64,000 bases of DNA from CAYSAA01 sp964428905 (GCA_964428905.1 CAYSAA010000024.1:1-64000); one strand, 5' to 3'. Positions 16,196 through 25,760 are shown, counted from the first letter of the stretch. The notes: a model not told the origin generated them from the sequence alone. Made by a program: numbers and translations.

Positions 16196-16578
16196 TTTTA
16201 AAAAAGTTTTATCCATTTTATAAAATTACCTTACAAAGTGAACAAGAGATGTGAAGAGGGAAAAATGTGATATTTAAAGATTAGACACTGAAATTAAATG
16301 AGTTTGTGCTACATGCCTTATTGAAATATTTGTAGAATGAAATATAATCTTTATAATAAATAATATATAAGAAAAATAAGATATTCAAAAATAGTGTAGA
16401 AAAATCTTGCAAGAGGAAGAAAAGGTTAACAAATATATAACAATACATCGATATAAATTTTATGAAAAGACAGTTAATTTTTTCATTATTAAAATATGCA
16501 GGTAAGTGACTATTAAATATAATTTTAAATTAGGATTTGTTTAAAGTAATTTTTAGCAATAGAGGAGGCAACGAAAAA
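16196..16578 (+). promoter_or_regulatory. AT-rich intergenic region with a predicted promoter for the PfkB kinase
   Basis: No coding signal is visible here. TTGAAA (16321-16326), a 16-nt spacer and TATAAT (16343-16348) form a good sigma-70 promoter, which would give a leader of about 220 nt. A second TATAAT at 16352-16357 is also present. I found no riboswitch fold by eye. Confidence 0.5.
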
Positions 16579-17565
16579 TTGAAATCAGTCCTATGTGGAG
16601 GAGAAATCTTGCTTGATTTTATTTCAAAAGAAGCGGGTACAGGTTTGGATCATAGTATTTTATTTGAAAAAAGACCCGGAGGATCTATTTTTAATGTTGC
16701 TGTTGCTTTGAGAAGATTAGGAATCCCAGTGTCTTTTCTAACAAAAATAGGAGGAGACGAGTTTGCTCACGGACTAATGGATACTATAATAAAAGAGAAA
16801 ATAAATATTGAATGTTTAAAAAGAGATAATGACTTAAAAACTACACTAGCTTTTGTAGCAATAAATAGGGAAGGTAAACCAGAATTTAGATTCTATCGGG
16901 AAAAAGCAGCGGATACAATGCTGACTATTTCTGAAATAAAAGAGGTTAATCCTAAAAATTATTCTATCTATCATTTTGGCTCAATTTCTTTACTCAAAAA
17001 CCCTGCTTCAGATGCCTATTTAGAGTTATTGCATATGTTTCATAAAGAAAAAATTATTACTTCCTTTGATCCCAATATAAGGCCACCCTTAATAAAAGAT
17101 AAAAAAAATTATTTAAATATGTTTTTTAAGATATCTAAAATGGTTGATATTTTAAAGATGAGTGATGATGATTTAAAATATATTACTGGTTTCACAGATG
17201 CCAAAGAGGCTTTAAGAAAAATATTGAATAAAATTAATTCTTTTTTAATCCTGGTTACCCTTGGTAAGAGTGGAGTATTAAGTTATTACAAGGGACAATT
17301 TATGCATGTACCTACTTTTGATAAAATAAAAATGAAAGAAACAACTGGTTGCGGAGATGCTTTTATGGCTGCAATCATATATGGATTTTTAAAATGTGCA
17401 AACATTCCGCAATTTTCAATATCAAGGTTAGAAGAAATTCTTACTTTTGCAAATGCTGTAGCTACGATTGTTGGTACACGATATGGGGCATCTAATTCTA
17501 TGCCTCGACTTCAAGAAGTAGAAGAATTTCTATCTCTTTACCATAACATAAATAGAGATAAATAA
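16579..17565 (+). CDS. PfkB-family carbohydrate kinase (fructokinase-like)
   Basis: An ATP-dependent sugar kinase of about 328 residues in the ribokinase fold. The N-terminus reads SVLCGGEILLDFIS, followed by RPGGSIFNVAVALRRLGIPV (substrate site) and FLTKIGGDEFAHGLM. The C-terminal signature TTGCGDAFMAAIIYG holds the catalytic Asp and anion hole. The pattern is closest to fructokinase or 2-keto-3-deoxygluconate kinase-type members, but the sugar cannot be assigned. I chose TTG 16579 because GAGGAGG (16562-16568) is 10 nt upstream and the family's first strand begins there; an upstream TTG at 16537 would place this RBS inside the gene. It stands alone beside a decayed second PfkB gene. Confidence 0.85.
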   Translation: MKSVLCGGEILLDFISKEAGTGLDHSILFEKRPGGSIFNVAVALRRLGIPVSFLTKIGGDEFAHGLMDTIIKEKINIECLKRDNDLKTTLAFVAINREGKPEFRFYREKAADTMLTISEIKEVNPKNYSIYHFGSISLLKNPASDAYLELLHMFHKEKIITSFDPNIRPPLIKDKKNYLNMFFKISKMVDILKMSDDDLKYITGFTDAKEALRKILNKINSFLILVTLGKSGVLSYYKGQFMHVPTFDKIKMKETTGCGDAFMAAIIYGFLKCANIPQFSISRLEEILTFANAVATIVGTRYGASNSMPRLQEVEEFLSLYHNINRDK

Positions 17566-17707
17566 ATTTAATTATTAATATTATTAATGTATGCTATAGA
17601 AAAGAATAAAAGAAGCTATACATAATTACTTTTTTAGCTAAACTGTTAATAAGAATCTAAGTTAGTACAAATTGTTTTAAAACTAAATGGAAATGGGAGG
17701 TTTAAGT

Positions 17708-17836
17708 AATGTGAAAGAAGGCAGAATAGTTCTTTATCTGAATCTCAAAATAGAAGAATTAAAGAAATTGGCCATGTCCCAATTAATAGACGGAGAAACA
17801 GTCTGTTTTGGATGTGATGTAGGTCAGAGGAGGTAA
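17708..17836 (+). pseudogene. 120-bp duplicated fragment of pepC
   Basis: Bases 17708-17827 match pepC bases 3611-3730 with 115 of 120 identical and no gaps; the first 78 are identical. The frame is intact (GTG 17711, VKEGRIVLYLNLKIEELKKL onward) and ends at TAA 17834-17836, but a conserved Trp is now Cys and no other part of pepC is near. The last codons AGG-AGG are also the RBS of the nitroreductase gene that starts 6 bp later. Confidence 0.85.
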
Positions 17837-17842
17837 TATAAT

Positions 17843-18349
17843 ATGGAATTTCAGGAACTAATCGCGCAAAGATATAGTGTTCGGGCCTATAAGCCGGATG
17901 ATGTATCACCTGATGTAATAGATAAGCTTTTAGAGGCAGCACGACTGGCTCCCACAGCAGCCAATAGACAAAGTTTCAAACTTTTTGTCATCAAAACTAC
18001 CGGTTTTAAAGATGAATTAAAAAAGATATACTACCAGGAATGGTTTGTTCAAGCTCCTTATGTAATAGGAATTTGTGGGATCCCCCGAGGGAATTGGGTC
18101 CGTAGAGATGGCAAGGATTATACGGATGTAGATTCAGCTATTGTAATGGATCATGTGATTCTTTCTGCAACAGATTTGGGACTCGGTACCTGTTGGATTG
18201 GCGCTTTTGATCCGATTGCAGCCCGGAAATTCCTTGATCTTCCTTCGGAAATGGAACCCATCGCTTTTACACCGATAGGTTATCCAGCAGATAATCCTGG
18301 AATAAAAAAACGTAAAACCCTTGATGAATTGGTTCGTTATATACCATAG
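17843..18349 (+). CDS. Nitroreductase family protein
   Basis: A 168-residue FMN-dependent nitroreductase-like protein. The N-terminal ELIAQRYSVRAYKPDDVS and LLEAARLAPTAANRQSFKLF form the FMN phosphate-binding part. ATDLGLGTCWIGAFDP and AFTPIGYPADNPGIKKRKTL are the C-terminal family motifs. Such dimeric enzymes reduce nitro compounds, quinones or flavins with NAD(P)H; the physiological substrate is unknown. Length is at the short end for the family. ATG 17843 has AGGAGG 9 nt upstream, within the pepC-derived fragment. It is the last + strand gene before the long - strand core region. Confidence 0.88.
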   Translation: MEFQELIAQRYSVRAYKPDDVSPDVIDKLLEAARLAPTAANRQSFKLFVIKTTGFKDELKKIYYQEWFVQAPYVIGICGIPRGNWVRRDGKDYTDVDSAIVMDHVILSATDLGLGTCWIGAFDPIAARKFLDLPSEMEPIAFTPIGYPADNPGIKKRKTLDELVRYIP

Positions 18350-18462
18350 ACCACCACTTCTATTTACTTTACATAAGATATATTATCGGACCTTTATTAT
18401 CTTTATTACATAAATATCCTTTCTTAATTAAGCTTCCTACTTTATTAGTACTGCTCATTTTT

Positions 18463-19425
18463 CTAATATCCCTTACTCTTCATTATACCTACTATCTTTT
18501 TTGTACACTCTACAACATCTTTATAATCGTCAAGATTAATCCAGCAATCTACCTTTGTTTGATTTTTAAACCAGCTCATTTGTCTTTTAGCAAAACGTCG
18601 TGTTTCTTTCTTAATCATTTCAATTGATTCTTCCCTGGAAATATTTCCCTGCAAATAGCAAACAATCTGCTGATAACCAAGACCCTTCATTGCATTAGTA
18701 TTTTCATAACCATATTTTTTTAGTAACTTTTCAGTTTCTTCTATTAAACCTTTTTTGATCATCAAATCAACACGATGATTTATTTTTTGATTCAGTTTCT
18801 CTCTATTCATAGCAAGACCAATGATATAGTAATGATATTTTAGTTGTTTGGAATAATCATTAGCATCGCTTTGGTGAAAATAAGAAAATGGCTTTCCAGT
18901 TAAATAATATACTTCCAGTGCTCTGATAACTCTTCTAGTATCATTCGGGCTAATCTTTTTTGAATATTCAGGATCATGGAACTTTAGTCTGCCAAACAAA
19001 TAGTCATTGCCTTTTTTCTCTAATAGTTCTGTCAATTGACTGCGAATATTCTGATCCCTGCCAGGCCCTTCAAAAATAGGATTAATAAGTGATTTGATAT
19101 AAAGCCCGGTTCCGCCGACAATCATTGGTTTTTTGCTACGGGAAAGAATGTCTGTAATGCATTGATGGGCATATTTTGTGTACTGCATCACATCATAATT
19201 ATGCGAGGGATCAACAATACCAATACCATGGTGTTTATAATGCTCTAAAATAACGCCATTTGGCTTTGCAGTTCCTATATCCATATATTTATATATTTGC
19301 ATTGAATCGGAGGAAATTATTTCAATTTCAGGGATATATTGAGCGATTTTGATAGCTATTTCAGTCTTGCCGCTACAGGTCGGACCGGTAAGTATAATAA
19401 TATTATTCTTATTATCTTTTAGCAT
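18463..19425 (-). CDS. miaA: tRNA dimethylallyltransferase
   Basis: Transfers a dimethylallyl group to A37 of tRNAs reading UNN codons; its product i6A is the substrate of MiaB encoded next to it. Walker A is GPTCSGKTE near the N-terminus, followed by ISSDSMQIYKYMDIGTAKP and VGGTGLYIKSL, all diagnostic. The C-terminal RRFAKRQMSWFKNQ is the usual tRNA contact. I chose ATG 19425 (320 aa): GGAG lies 9 nt upstream and the family's first strand starts here, whereas the longer frame from 19476 adds a tail read in another frame of miaB. It overlaps the end of miaB by 14 nt, so they are translationally coupled. Confidence 0.93.
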   Translation of the reverse strand: MLKDNKNNIIILTGPTCSGKTEIAIKIAQYIPEIEIISSDSMQIYKYMDIGTAKPNGVILEHYKHHGIGIVDPSHNYDVMQYTKYAHQCITDILSRSKKPMIVGGTGLYIKSLINPIFEGPGRDQNIRSQLTELLEKKGNDYLFGRLKFHDPEYSKKISPNDTRRVIRALEVYYLTGKPFSYFHQSDANDYSKQLKYHYYIIGLAMNREKLNQKINHRVDLMIKKGLIEETEKLLKKYGYENTNAMKGLGYQQIVCYLQGNISREESIEMIKKETRRFAKRQMSWFKNQTKVDCWINLDDYKDVVECTKKIVGIMKSKGY

Positions 19426-20782
19426 TAACGATTTCTCCATATAATGTATATGCATCTGCCCTTTGTATTTTAACATTTACTAACTGCCCAATAAATTTAT
19501 CGTTGCTGACATCATTATATTTTTCTAAAAATACAACCACTTTATTTGTCCTCGTTTTACCCCAATATTGGTGCTCAACCCCTTTTTTAGATTTATTTTT
19601 TACTAATACTTCTACGGTCTTCCCTATTATGCATTGATTTTTATTGTTTGATATATCTTTTTGCAGTTCAATTAGTCTCCAGAGACGTTTTTTCTTGATT
19701 GAAAGAGAAATCTGTTCACTAAAAAGAGAGGCTAAGGTTGTTTCTCTATTGGAGTAGATAAACGTATAAGCTGAGTCAAATTGAATATTTTTAAATGCCT
19801 GGAGTGTATCTTCAAAGTCCCCTTCTGTTTCTCCGGGAAATCCTACCATTGCATCTGTGGTGATACTGGCATCTGGCATATATTTTCTAATATAATGTAC
19901 GATATTATAGTATTGTTTCATATCGTATTTCCTGTTCATCTTTTTTAGTATTTTATCCGAACCAGACTGTATAGGTAAATGGATATGTTCGCATATCTTG
20001 TTACCATCTTTGATTACTTTAATCAAATCCAGATTAAAGTCTTTAGGATGGGATGTGGTAAACCTGATCCTTTCAATACCTGATATTTTATTGATCTTTG
20101 ATAGTAATGTTAAAAAATTATCATGGTTTTCTATTCCATTTCCATAAGAATTAACATTTTGACCTAATAAAAATATTTCTTTATAGTTGTAATCAGCCAA
20201 TTTTTTTATTTCATTCAATATTTCTTTCGTTGGTCTGCTTTCTTCAGGACCACGGGTATAAGGAACAATACAATAAGAACAAAAATTATTACATCCTTTC
20301 ATAATTTGAACATAAGCTGAAATACGATCTTTATATTTAATAGATATATCCTGCAAACGAAAATGTTTTCGATTATCACAATATATGATTGTCTTTCTTG
20401 TTTTATTTTCCAAAAATGCTTCCCATATTTCCTTAAAACAGGATGCTTGCGATGGTCCAAATATTATATCAGCCGCAGGTATTCTTTTCTGAATATTCTC
20501 TTTTTCCTTCTGTGCCAGACAACCACAAATTCCAAAGATAAGACCGGGTTTTTCTTTCTTAATTTGCTTGATTATTCCTGCCATGCTGTAAATTTTATCC
20601 TCAACTTTTTTTCTTACACAGCAGGTATTTAAAATAATGATATCAGCGTTATTAATATCTGCAGTCATATTATAACCCATGTCTTCAATCTGACCGGCTA
20701 TGAATTCAGAATCATTTACATTCATTTGACAACCAAATGTCTTAATAAAATAGGATAATGGCTTTTTCATGTTAGCAATCAT
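19412..20782 (-). CDS. miaB: tRNA (i6A37) methylthiotransferase MiaB
   Basis: A radical-SAM enzyme that converts i6A37 to ms2i6A37 in tRNA. The N-terminal UPF0004 domain has its three cluster cysteines (TFGCQMNVNDSE, NTCCVRKKVEDK, ICGCLAQ). The radical-SAM motif is GCNNFCSYCIVPYTRGPEES, and a TRAM domain closes the protein (IGQLVNVKIQRADAYTLYGE). Length 456 is normal. ATG 20782 has AGGAG close by. It is upstream of and overlapping miaA on the same strand, so substrate maker and modifier are co-expressed. A second methylthiotransferase (mtaB) occurs at 45636. Confidence 0.94.
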   Translation of the reverse strand: MIANMKKPLSYFIKTFGCQMNVNDSEFIAGQIEDMGYNMTADINNADIIILNTCCVRKKVEDKIYSMAGIIKQIKKEKPGLIFGICGCLAQKEKENIQKRIPAADIIFGPSQASCFKEIWEAFLENKTRKTIIYCDNRKHFRLQDISIKYKDRISAYVQIMKGCNNFCSYCIVPYTRGPEESRPTKEILNEIKKLADYNYKEIFLLGQNVNSYGNGIENHDNFLTLLSKINKISGIERIRFTTSHPKDFNLDLIKVIKDGNKICEHIHLPIQSGSDKILKKMNRKYDMKQYYNIVHYIRKYMPDASITTDAMVGFPGETEGDFEDTLQAFKNIQFDSAYTFIYSNRETTLASLFSEQISLSIKKKRLWRLIELQKDISNNKNQCIIGKTVEVLVKNKSKKGVEHQYWGKTRTNKVVVFLEKYNDVSNDKFIGQLVNVKIQRADAYTLYGEIVNAKR

Positions 20783-20829
20783 TATTCTCCTGGTCCTTTA
20801 TATAATCTTTACTCATTTTAGAAAGACTC

Positions 20830-20849
20830 TTATTATTATTATTATTATT
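20830..20849. repeat. Short (TTA)n microsatellite
   Basis: Six TTA units plus TT in the gap between rny and miaB. It is noncoding and of no evident function, though its length could vary between strains. Confidence 0.8.
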
Positions 20850-20892
20850 TCATAATCAATTTTTATGCATTTTTTTATTTGTAATAAATAAT

Positions 20893-20933
20893 GAAAAAAG
20901 AAGGAGATATATTTATATCATATAGCTCCTTCT
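20893..20933 (-). terminator. Rho-independent terminator after rny
   Basis: Read on the - strand, AGAAGGAG and CTCCTTCT form the base of a stem with an AT-rich inner part, followed directly by TTTTTTC. It begins 56 nt after the rny stop codon and separates rny from miaB-miaA. Confidence 0.75.
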
Positions 20934-20988
20934 CTCTTTTATTATAATTTTATCTCCACCACATAATATTGGGCAGATCTTGCAAGTT

Positions 20989-22542
20989 TTATTTGGCGTA
21001 TTCTACTGAGCGTGTTTCCCTGATGACGTTTACTTTTACTTGACCGGGATAATCGATATTCTTTTCAACTTTTCTGGATATATCCCTGGAAAGCTTGGCC
21101 GCCAGGAAATCATCAATCTCTTCCGGATTAACGATAATCCTTATTTCACGTCCTGCTTGAATTGCATAGGATTTTTCAACACCTTCAAAAGAATTGGCAA
21201 TTTCTTCCAATTGCTGTAACCTTTTAATATAAGTTTCCAGCATTTCTCTTCTAGCTCCCGGTCTTGAGGCAGAAATGGCATCTGCTGCTTGAATAAGAAC
21301 TGCCTCTACGGTTTCAGGTTTTTCATCTTCATGGTGAGCGGCAATGGCATTGACAATTTTGGGAGATTCGCCGTTTTTACGGGCAATATCAGCTCCGATT
21401 AAGGCATGAGGCCCTTCGACTTCCATGTCCGCTGCTTTCCCAATATCGTGAAGAAGGCCTGCCCTTTTACAAAAAGTGGCATTCAGACCCAGTTCGTCAG
21501 CCATAATACCCGCAAAATAAGAAACTTCTTTAGAATGTTGTAAAACATTCTGTCCATAACTTGTTCTATATTTCAATTTACCCAATATATGAATCAGTTT
21601 TGGATTAAGATTTCTGACATTTGTATCAAAGGCCGCTTTTTCTCCCTCTTCTTTTATATTATTGTCAACAATGTTTCTTGAATTTTCTATAACCTCTTCT
21701 ATCCTGGCTGGTTGTATCCTTCCATCTGTTATTAATTTTTCTAATGCAATCCTGGCAACTTCCCGTCTTATGGGATCGAATCCGGATATAATCACCGCCT
21801 CTGGCGTATCGTCAACAATCAAATCAACTCCTGCTATCCGTTCAAAGGTACGTATATTTCTCCCCTCTCTCCCTATAATTCTTCCTTTCATTTCTTCATT
21901 GGGAAGGGAAACTACAGATATTGTAGACTCCACAGTGTCCTCGGAAGAATAACGTTGAATTGCAAGGGAAATAATATTTCGTGCCTTCTTTTCACCATCC
22001 TCTTTGGCTTGTTCTTCAATATTCTTAATCATCTTTCCGGCTTCATGAGTAAGCTCTTTTTCTAATCGACTTAACAAATACTCCTTTGCTTCTTCAAGAT
22101 TGAGTTTTGATATCCTTAATAATTCATCTCTTTGTTTTTGATAAAGTTGATTGACTTCCTGTAAATTTTTATTCACTTCTTGTTCTTTAGCATTTAGACT
22201 TTTTTGCCTATTTTCTATTTGTTCTAATTTTTGAACAAGACTGTTGCTTTTTCTAATCAACTGTTCATTAAGATTTTCCAATTTATTTCTTTTTTGTTGA
22301 CATTCAATTTCACTTTTTCTTATGATTTGGTATGTTTCTTCCTTCGCTTGCAGCTGTGCTTCTTTTTTTATTGAATCAGCTTCTTTTTTTGCATTTTCAA
22401 TCATTTGATTACAGGTTTTCTCTGAAGATGACAGTTTTGTTTTTGCAAATATACTAGTCAAAAAGAAGCCAATGGCAATGCCTAACAAAATTGTTACAAT
22501 TGACAAAATAGATGTATTGATGGCTTTCACCCCCTTATTCAA
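20989..22542 (-). CDS. rny: Ribonuclease Y
   Basis: A membrane-anchored endoribonuclease that initiates mRNA decay in many Gram-positive-like bacteria. It has an N-terminal transmembrane helix ([16 protein letters not shown]), a long charged coiled coil (about 45-200), a KH domain ([20 protein letters not shown]) and an HD domain ([20 protein letters not shown]). The length of about 510 matches B. subtilis Rny. The start is uncertain: TTG 22542 has no RBS, and GTG 22530 lies inside AAGGGGGTGA, which looks like the real Shine-Dalgarno. That SD is ideally spaced for ATC 22521, three codons before SILSIV. It has its own promoter and terminator. Confidence 0.93.
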   Translation of the reverse strand: MNKGVKAINTSILSIVTILLGIAIGFFLTSIFAKTKLSSSEKTCNQMIENAKKEADSIKKEAQLQAKEETYQIIRKSEIECQQKRNKLENLNEQLIRKSNSLVQKLEQIENRQKSLNAKEQEVNKNLQEVNQLYQKQRDELLRISKLNLEEAKEYLLSRLEKELTHEAGKMIKNIEEQAKEDGEKKARNIISLAIQRYSSEDTVESTISVVSLPNEEMKGRIIGREGRNIRTFERIAGVDLIVDDTPEAVIISGFDPIRREVARIALEKLITDGRIQPARIEEVIENSRNIVDNNIKEEGEKAAFDTNVRNLNPKLIHILGKLKYRTSYGQNVLQHSKEVSYFAGIMADELGLNATFCKRAGLLHDIGKAADMEVEGPHALIGADIARKNGESPKIVNAIAAHHEDEKPETVEAVLIQAADAISASRPGARREMLETYIKRLQQLEEIANSFEGVEKSYAIQAGREIRIIVNPEEIDDFLAAKLSRDISRKVEKNIDYPGQVKVNVIRETRSVEYAK

Positions 22543-22696
22543 TTTAAAAGGTTCATAAATCTTCTAGAATATATTAAAGCAATCGCTAATCAGTATTCCT
22601 TGTTATTGTGAACTATCAAACGACCAAATTCTCTTTATATAACTAGATAGCAATATTATCTAAGGATGAATTGTTAAAGATATAATTAACTTATAT

Positions 22697-22725
22697 ATTT
22701 TATCTCTATCAAAAATAAAAGTCAA
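22697..22725 (-). promoter_or_regulatory. Predicted sigma-70 promoter of rny
   Basis: On the - strand TTGACT (22725-22720), a 17-nt spacer and TAAAAT (22702-22697) make a strong match. The leader to rny would be about 150 nt. Confidence 0.65.
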
Positions 22726-22779
22726 ATAGTAGTCTGTATCTGTAGCACAACAAACTTAATTTATACAATTCCAAACAAT

Positions 22780-23421
22780 CTAATCGGTAAATAACTCGTT
22801 ATAAATATGATGAATAATTTGGTAAGAGAATCCTCGTGATTTCAATAGACTGATAACTTTTTTGGGCTCTAAAGGAATGTTTTTGGACTGAAAAGAGTCC
22901 TTTTTTTTATCTATTAATTGATAAGCTAATTCCAATTCATCTTTGTCTTTTTCAAAAAAAGAATGAATAGTATTTTCAATAAGTTCTGTGTCGATGCCTT
23001 TATTATATAAATCTTTTTTAAGCTTTAATTTACCCATAGGTTTGTTGTTTATTCGGTCTTTTATCCACATGAGACAAAATTCCCGGTCATCAATAAGTTT
23101 ATTATCTTTCAACCATTGCATAGTTTTATCAACAATACCTGTTTGATAACTTTTATTTTGTAATTTATTCGTCATCTCCCATTCAGTTCTGGGTCTGTAA
23201 GATAAAAACCGAATTGAATCATTTTTCGCCCTGTTCAATGTTTCTTTTTGCTGTATAGTATCGATAAGATTATCCGTTATCGTTTTGCCAATATATAGAT
23301 TCAAATCGTTTATAATCGTATCATCTAATTCGATGAATAATTCATGGTCTATATATATTTTTTTTCTTTTTATATTATTTTTCTTGACTTTTATATCAGT
23401 TATTTTTCGATTCTTGTTCAC
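22780..23421 (-). CDS. recX: Regulatory protein RecX
   Basis: A 213-residue RecX-family protein, a modulator that binds in the groove of RecA filaments. Typical elements are [19 protein letters not shown] (about 68-86) and [20 protein letters not shown] with [20 protein letters not shown], the repeated three-helix units of the family. It starts with GTG 23421, preceded by AGG 7 nt upstream, and overlaps the 3' end of recA by 26 nt, so it is coupled to recA. The N-terminal 60 residues are more divergent, as usual. Confidence 0.85.
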   Translation of the reverse strand: MNKNRKITDIKVKKNNIKRKKIYIDHELFIELDDTIINDLNLYIGKTITDNLIDTIQQKETLNRAKNDSIRFLSYRPRTEWEMTNKLQNKSYQTGIVDKTMQWLKDNKLIDDREFCLMWIKDRINNKPMGKLKLKKDLYNKGIDTELIENTIHSFFEKDKDELELAYQLIDKKKDSFQSKNIPLEPKKVISLLKSRGFSYQIIHHIYNELFTD

Positions 23422-24451
23422 TTTTAAACCTGGTTTCCATATTAGGCAGATTAACTGCCGCTACAATTTTTTCCTCGATTTCACTGGATATTTTTGGATT
23501 TTCTAATAGATATACCTTGGTATTTTCTTTCCCCTGACCTATTTGCATATCATTATAAGAAAACCAGGTGCCGGATTTTTGGATAATATCATATTGAACA
23601 CCCAAATTAAATATATCTCCCTCTCTGGAAATGCCCTTTCCAAAAATAATGTCAAAGATAGCTTCCTGAAATGGCGGGGCTAATTTATTTTTAACAACCT
23701 TGACTCTTACGTTAATGCCAATATTGGTATCATTTTTTTTAATAGAAGCTTTTCTTCTTATATCCAATCTAATAGTTGAATAGAATTTTAGTGCTCGTCC
23801 CCCGGGGGTAGTTTCAGGGTTTCCAAAAATAATTCCGATTTTTTCCCTGATCTGATTGACAAAAATTGTTGTTGTTCTGGACTTGTTAATAATAGCAGTC
23901 AGCTTCCTCAATGCCTGGGACATCAAACGGGCCTGCAGTCCCATGGAGGCATCTCCCATTTCCCCCTCTATTTCTGCTTTTGGTACCAGGGCTGCGACTG
24001 AATCAATAACGATAATATCGACAGCATTACTTCTTACTAAGGACTCGGCAATTTCCAGTGCCTGTTCGCCTGTATCGGGTTGCGAGATAATTAGCTCATC
24101 GATATTAATTCCGATATTTTTTGCATAAATTGGGTCCAGGGCATGCTCAGCATCAATAAAAGCAGCAATACCTTTGTTTTTTTGTGCCTCAGCAATCATG
24201 TGTAAAGCCAAGGTTGTCTTACCAGATGATTCGGGGCCGAATATTTCTATAATCCTGCCCCGAGGAACACCACCAATTCCCAAAGCAATATCTAAGGCTA
24301 AAGAGCCGGATGAAATAGTATTGCTTCCGCTAACCTTTGGCTTATCACCGAACTTCATAATTGAACCTTTGCCAAAACGATGCTCTATATTCTCCATTGC
24401 CATTTTTAGAGCCTTCTCCCTTTCTGAGAAATTATTCTTGCTTTCTTTCAT
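23396..24451 (-). CDS. recA: Recombinase RecA
   Basis: A 351-residue DNA strand-exchange ATPase for recombination and repair. Walker A is [14 protein letters not shown], Walker B is [20 protein letters not shown], and the L2 loop with RecA signature [16 protein letters not shown] is intact. No intein interrupts it. ATG 24451 has AAGGAG 7 nt upstream. TTGACC (24522-24517) and TATAAT (24496-24491) upstream could be its promoter, but the 20-nt spacer is long. No Gram-positive SOS box (GAAC-N4-GTTC) is visible. recX follows and overlaps it. Confidence 0.97.
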   Translation of the reverse strand: MKESKNNFSEREKALKMAMENIEHRFGKGSIMKFGDKPKVSGSNTISSGSLALDIALGIGGVPRGRIIEIFGPESSGKTTLALHMIAEAQKNKGIAAFIDAEHALDPIYAKNIGINIDELIISQPDTGEQALEIAESLVRSNAVDIIVIDSVAALVPKAEIEGEMGDASMGLQARLMSQALRKLTAIINKSRTTTIFVNQIREKIGIIFGNPETTPGGRALKFYSTIRLDIRRKASIKKNDTNIGINVRVKVVKNKLAPPFQEAIFDIIFGKGISREGDIFNLGVQYDIIQKSGTWFSYNDMQIGQGKENTKVYLLENPKISSEIEEKIVAAVNLPNMETRFKSEQESKNN

Positions 24452-24562
24452 AAATTACTCCTTATTATGATTTTTCTGTAGTTTAAGCAAATTATAAGCA
24501 AATTAGTTAAAAATATGGTCAATACATTTACAAATAATATTTTACACCATAGTATTTTCATG

Positions 24563-25147
24563 TTACAAGAGTGGAAATGTTTTAATAATGGTATAGATAG
24601 GTCCTTGTGGCGTTAAATTACTTTCCATTAACTCAATAGAACGAATTCTTTGAGAAATATTTTTAAATTGAATGTTATTTATATCATCAATGAATTTGTC
24701 TGAGTTTTTTAGATATTTTATTCTTCCTAAGGTAATATGAGCGGCAAAGTCTTTATCTTTACGATAAAATCCTTCTTTCATTAGTGACCGTTCAATATCA
24801 TGGTATATTTTCTCAACTTCGCTATAACCTTTTTCAATACCAATCCAGATAACACGAGGCCTCCCGGGGCCGGGGAATAACCCAATATTTTTTGAAAGAT
24901 CGATCTTAAAAGACTGGTGTTGGGATGATATTTTTTGAAGATTGAGTAATGTTTTTTCAATTTCTAAAATACTCAAATCACCCAGAAACTTCAAAGAAAT
25001 ATGCAAATTCTTTCTTTCAACAAATTTTATTTTTAGATGGATATCTTTAAAGTCTTTAATTTCTTCTTGAATATCAGCAATATATTGTTTGATTTCTCGA
25101 TCTAAATTAATTGCAATGAATGCCCGGTTTGTATCATTAACCTTAAT
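24563..25147 (-). CDS. thpR: RNA 2',3'-cyclic phosphodiesterase ThpR (2H phosphoesterase)
   Basis: A 2H-fold enzyme that opens 2',3'-cyclic phosphate RNA ends or ligates 2'-5' bonds. Both catalytic tetrapeptides are present: HISL in NLHISLKFLGD and HITL in AAHITLGRIKYL. The first in-frame ATG (25006) lies inside the first motif region and would delete the family's opening strand. That strand is encoded upstream in the same frame (RAFIAINLDREIKQYIADIQ). No ATG, GTG or TTG exists there; GGGGAG followed by 7 nt precedes ATT 25147, which I take as a probable non-canonical start, giving 194 aa. A one-base indel after an out-of-frame ATG is the alternative. It follows the DUF4416 gene by 22 bp. Confidence 0.8.
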   Translation of the reverse strand: MKVNDTNRAFIAINLDREIKQYIADIQEEIKDFKDIHLKIKFVERKNLHISLKFLGDLSILEIEKTLLNLQKISSQHQSFKIDLSKNIGLFPGPGRPRVIWIGIEKGYSEVEKIYHDIERSLMKEGFYRKDKDFAAHITLGRIKYLKNSDKFIDDINNIQFKNISQRIRSIELMESNLTPQGPIYTIIKTFPLL

Positions 25148-25169
25148 AGTATTACTCCCCTGCTACATT

Positions 25170-25757
25170 TTAATAATCATTTCCACTTTCAGGTATGAGT
25201 CTGTTACCTGTTCTGAGCTGCTCTTTATATTCCTTTCTTACCTGATTTAAAAAATTAATATATAAATCGGTCTGATAATTCTGATAGGTCCACTCTAAAG
25301 AATGAAAGGATTTATTGATAAATCCAAGTGTAATTTCAGCATATATTCCCTGTTTTAAATAAATTCTGGCCGGTCCATTTTTTGTGCTTGCTAAAATAAA
25401 TTTGCCAAGTGTTAAATATCCGGGATCAAGATTTAACTTTCTTTTAATTCCTTTGGCTGTATTCTCCTGATGGTTATCTACGCTGAGGGTAAACTCTAAT
25501 TGATTGCTATCGATTTTAATCTGACTTAACCGAACGGGTAGGATTAATTTTTTAAAAGAGAGTAATTTCTGTTTAAGATGCTCTCCCATTTCATTTCTAT
25601 AATAATCGGTAAAACCAAATGTTTGATAATTGCTTTCCAGATCAATTTTGCCAAAAATATTGGCCAAACATTTTTTTGCTTCTAAAAAATAGTTTTCTTC
25701 AGCGCTAATGATACTAAATATTAATTTGACAGGGTTAGGATAAATAATCTTTCCCAT
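25170..25757 (-). CDS. DUF4416 family protein
   Basis: A 195-residue cytosolic protein with the landmarks of DUF4416: PVKLIFSIISAEE near the N-terminus, FGFTDYYRNEMGEHLKQKLL (about 47-66), LNLDPGYLTLGKFILASTKN (about 108-127), and ARIYLKQGIYAEITLGF followed by LEWTYQNYQTD. No catalytic role is established for the family. It sits 3 bp after rodZ and 22 bp before thpR, so it is co-transcribed with a cell-shape factor and an RNA phosphodiesterase. I infer a housekeeping role but cannot say which. Confidence 0.82.
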   Translation of the reverse strand: MGKIIYPNPVKLIFSIISAEENYFLEAKKCLANIFGKIDLESNYQTFGFTDYYRNEMGEHLKQKLLSFKKLILPVRLSQIKIDSNQLEFTLSVDNHQENTAKGIKRKLNLDPGYLTLGKFILASTKNGPARIYLKQGIYAEITLGFINKSFHSLEWTYQNYQTDLYINFLNQVRKEYKEQLRTGNRLIPESGNDY

Positions 25758-25760
25758 TGT

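Noticed and set aside
20830..20849. Possible repeat array at (TTA)n
   Set aside because: It is a simple trinucleotide run, with no spacers or palindromic repeats, so not a CRISPR.
24452..24562. LexA/SOS box upstream of recA
   Set aside because: No GAAC-N4-GTTC or CTGT-N8-ACAG palindrome is visible in the recA promoter region.
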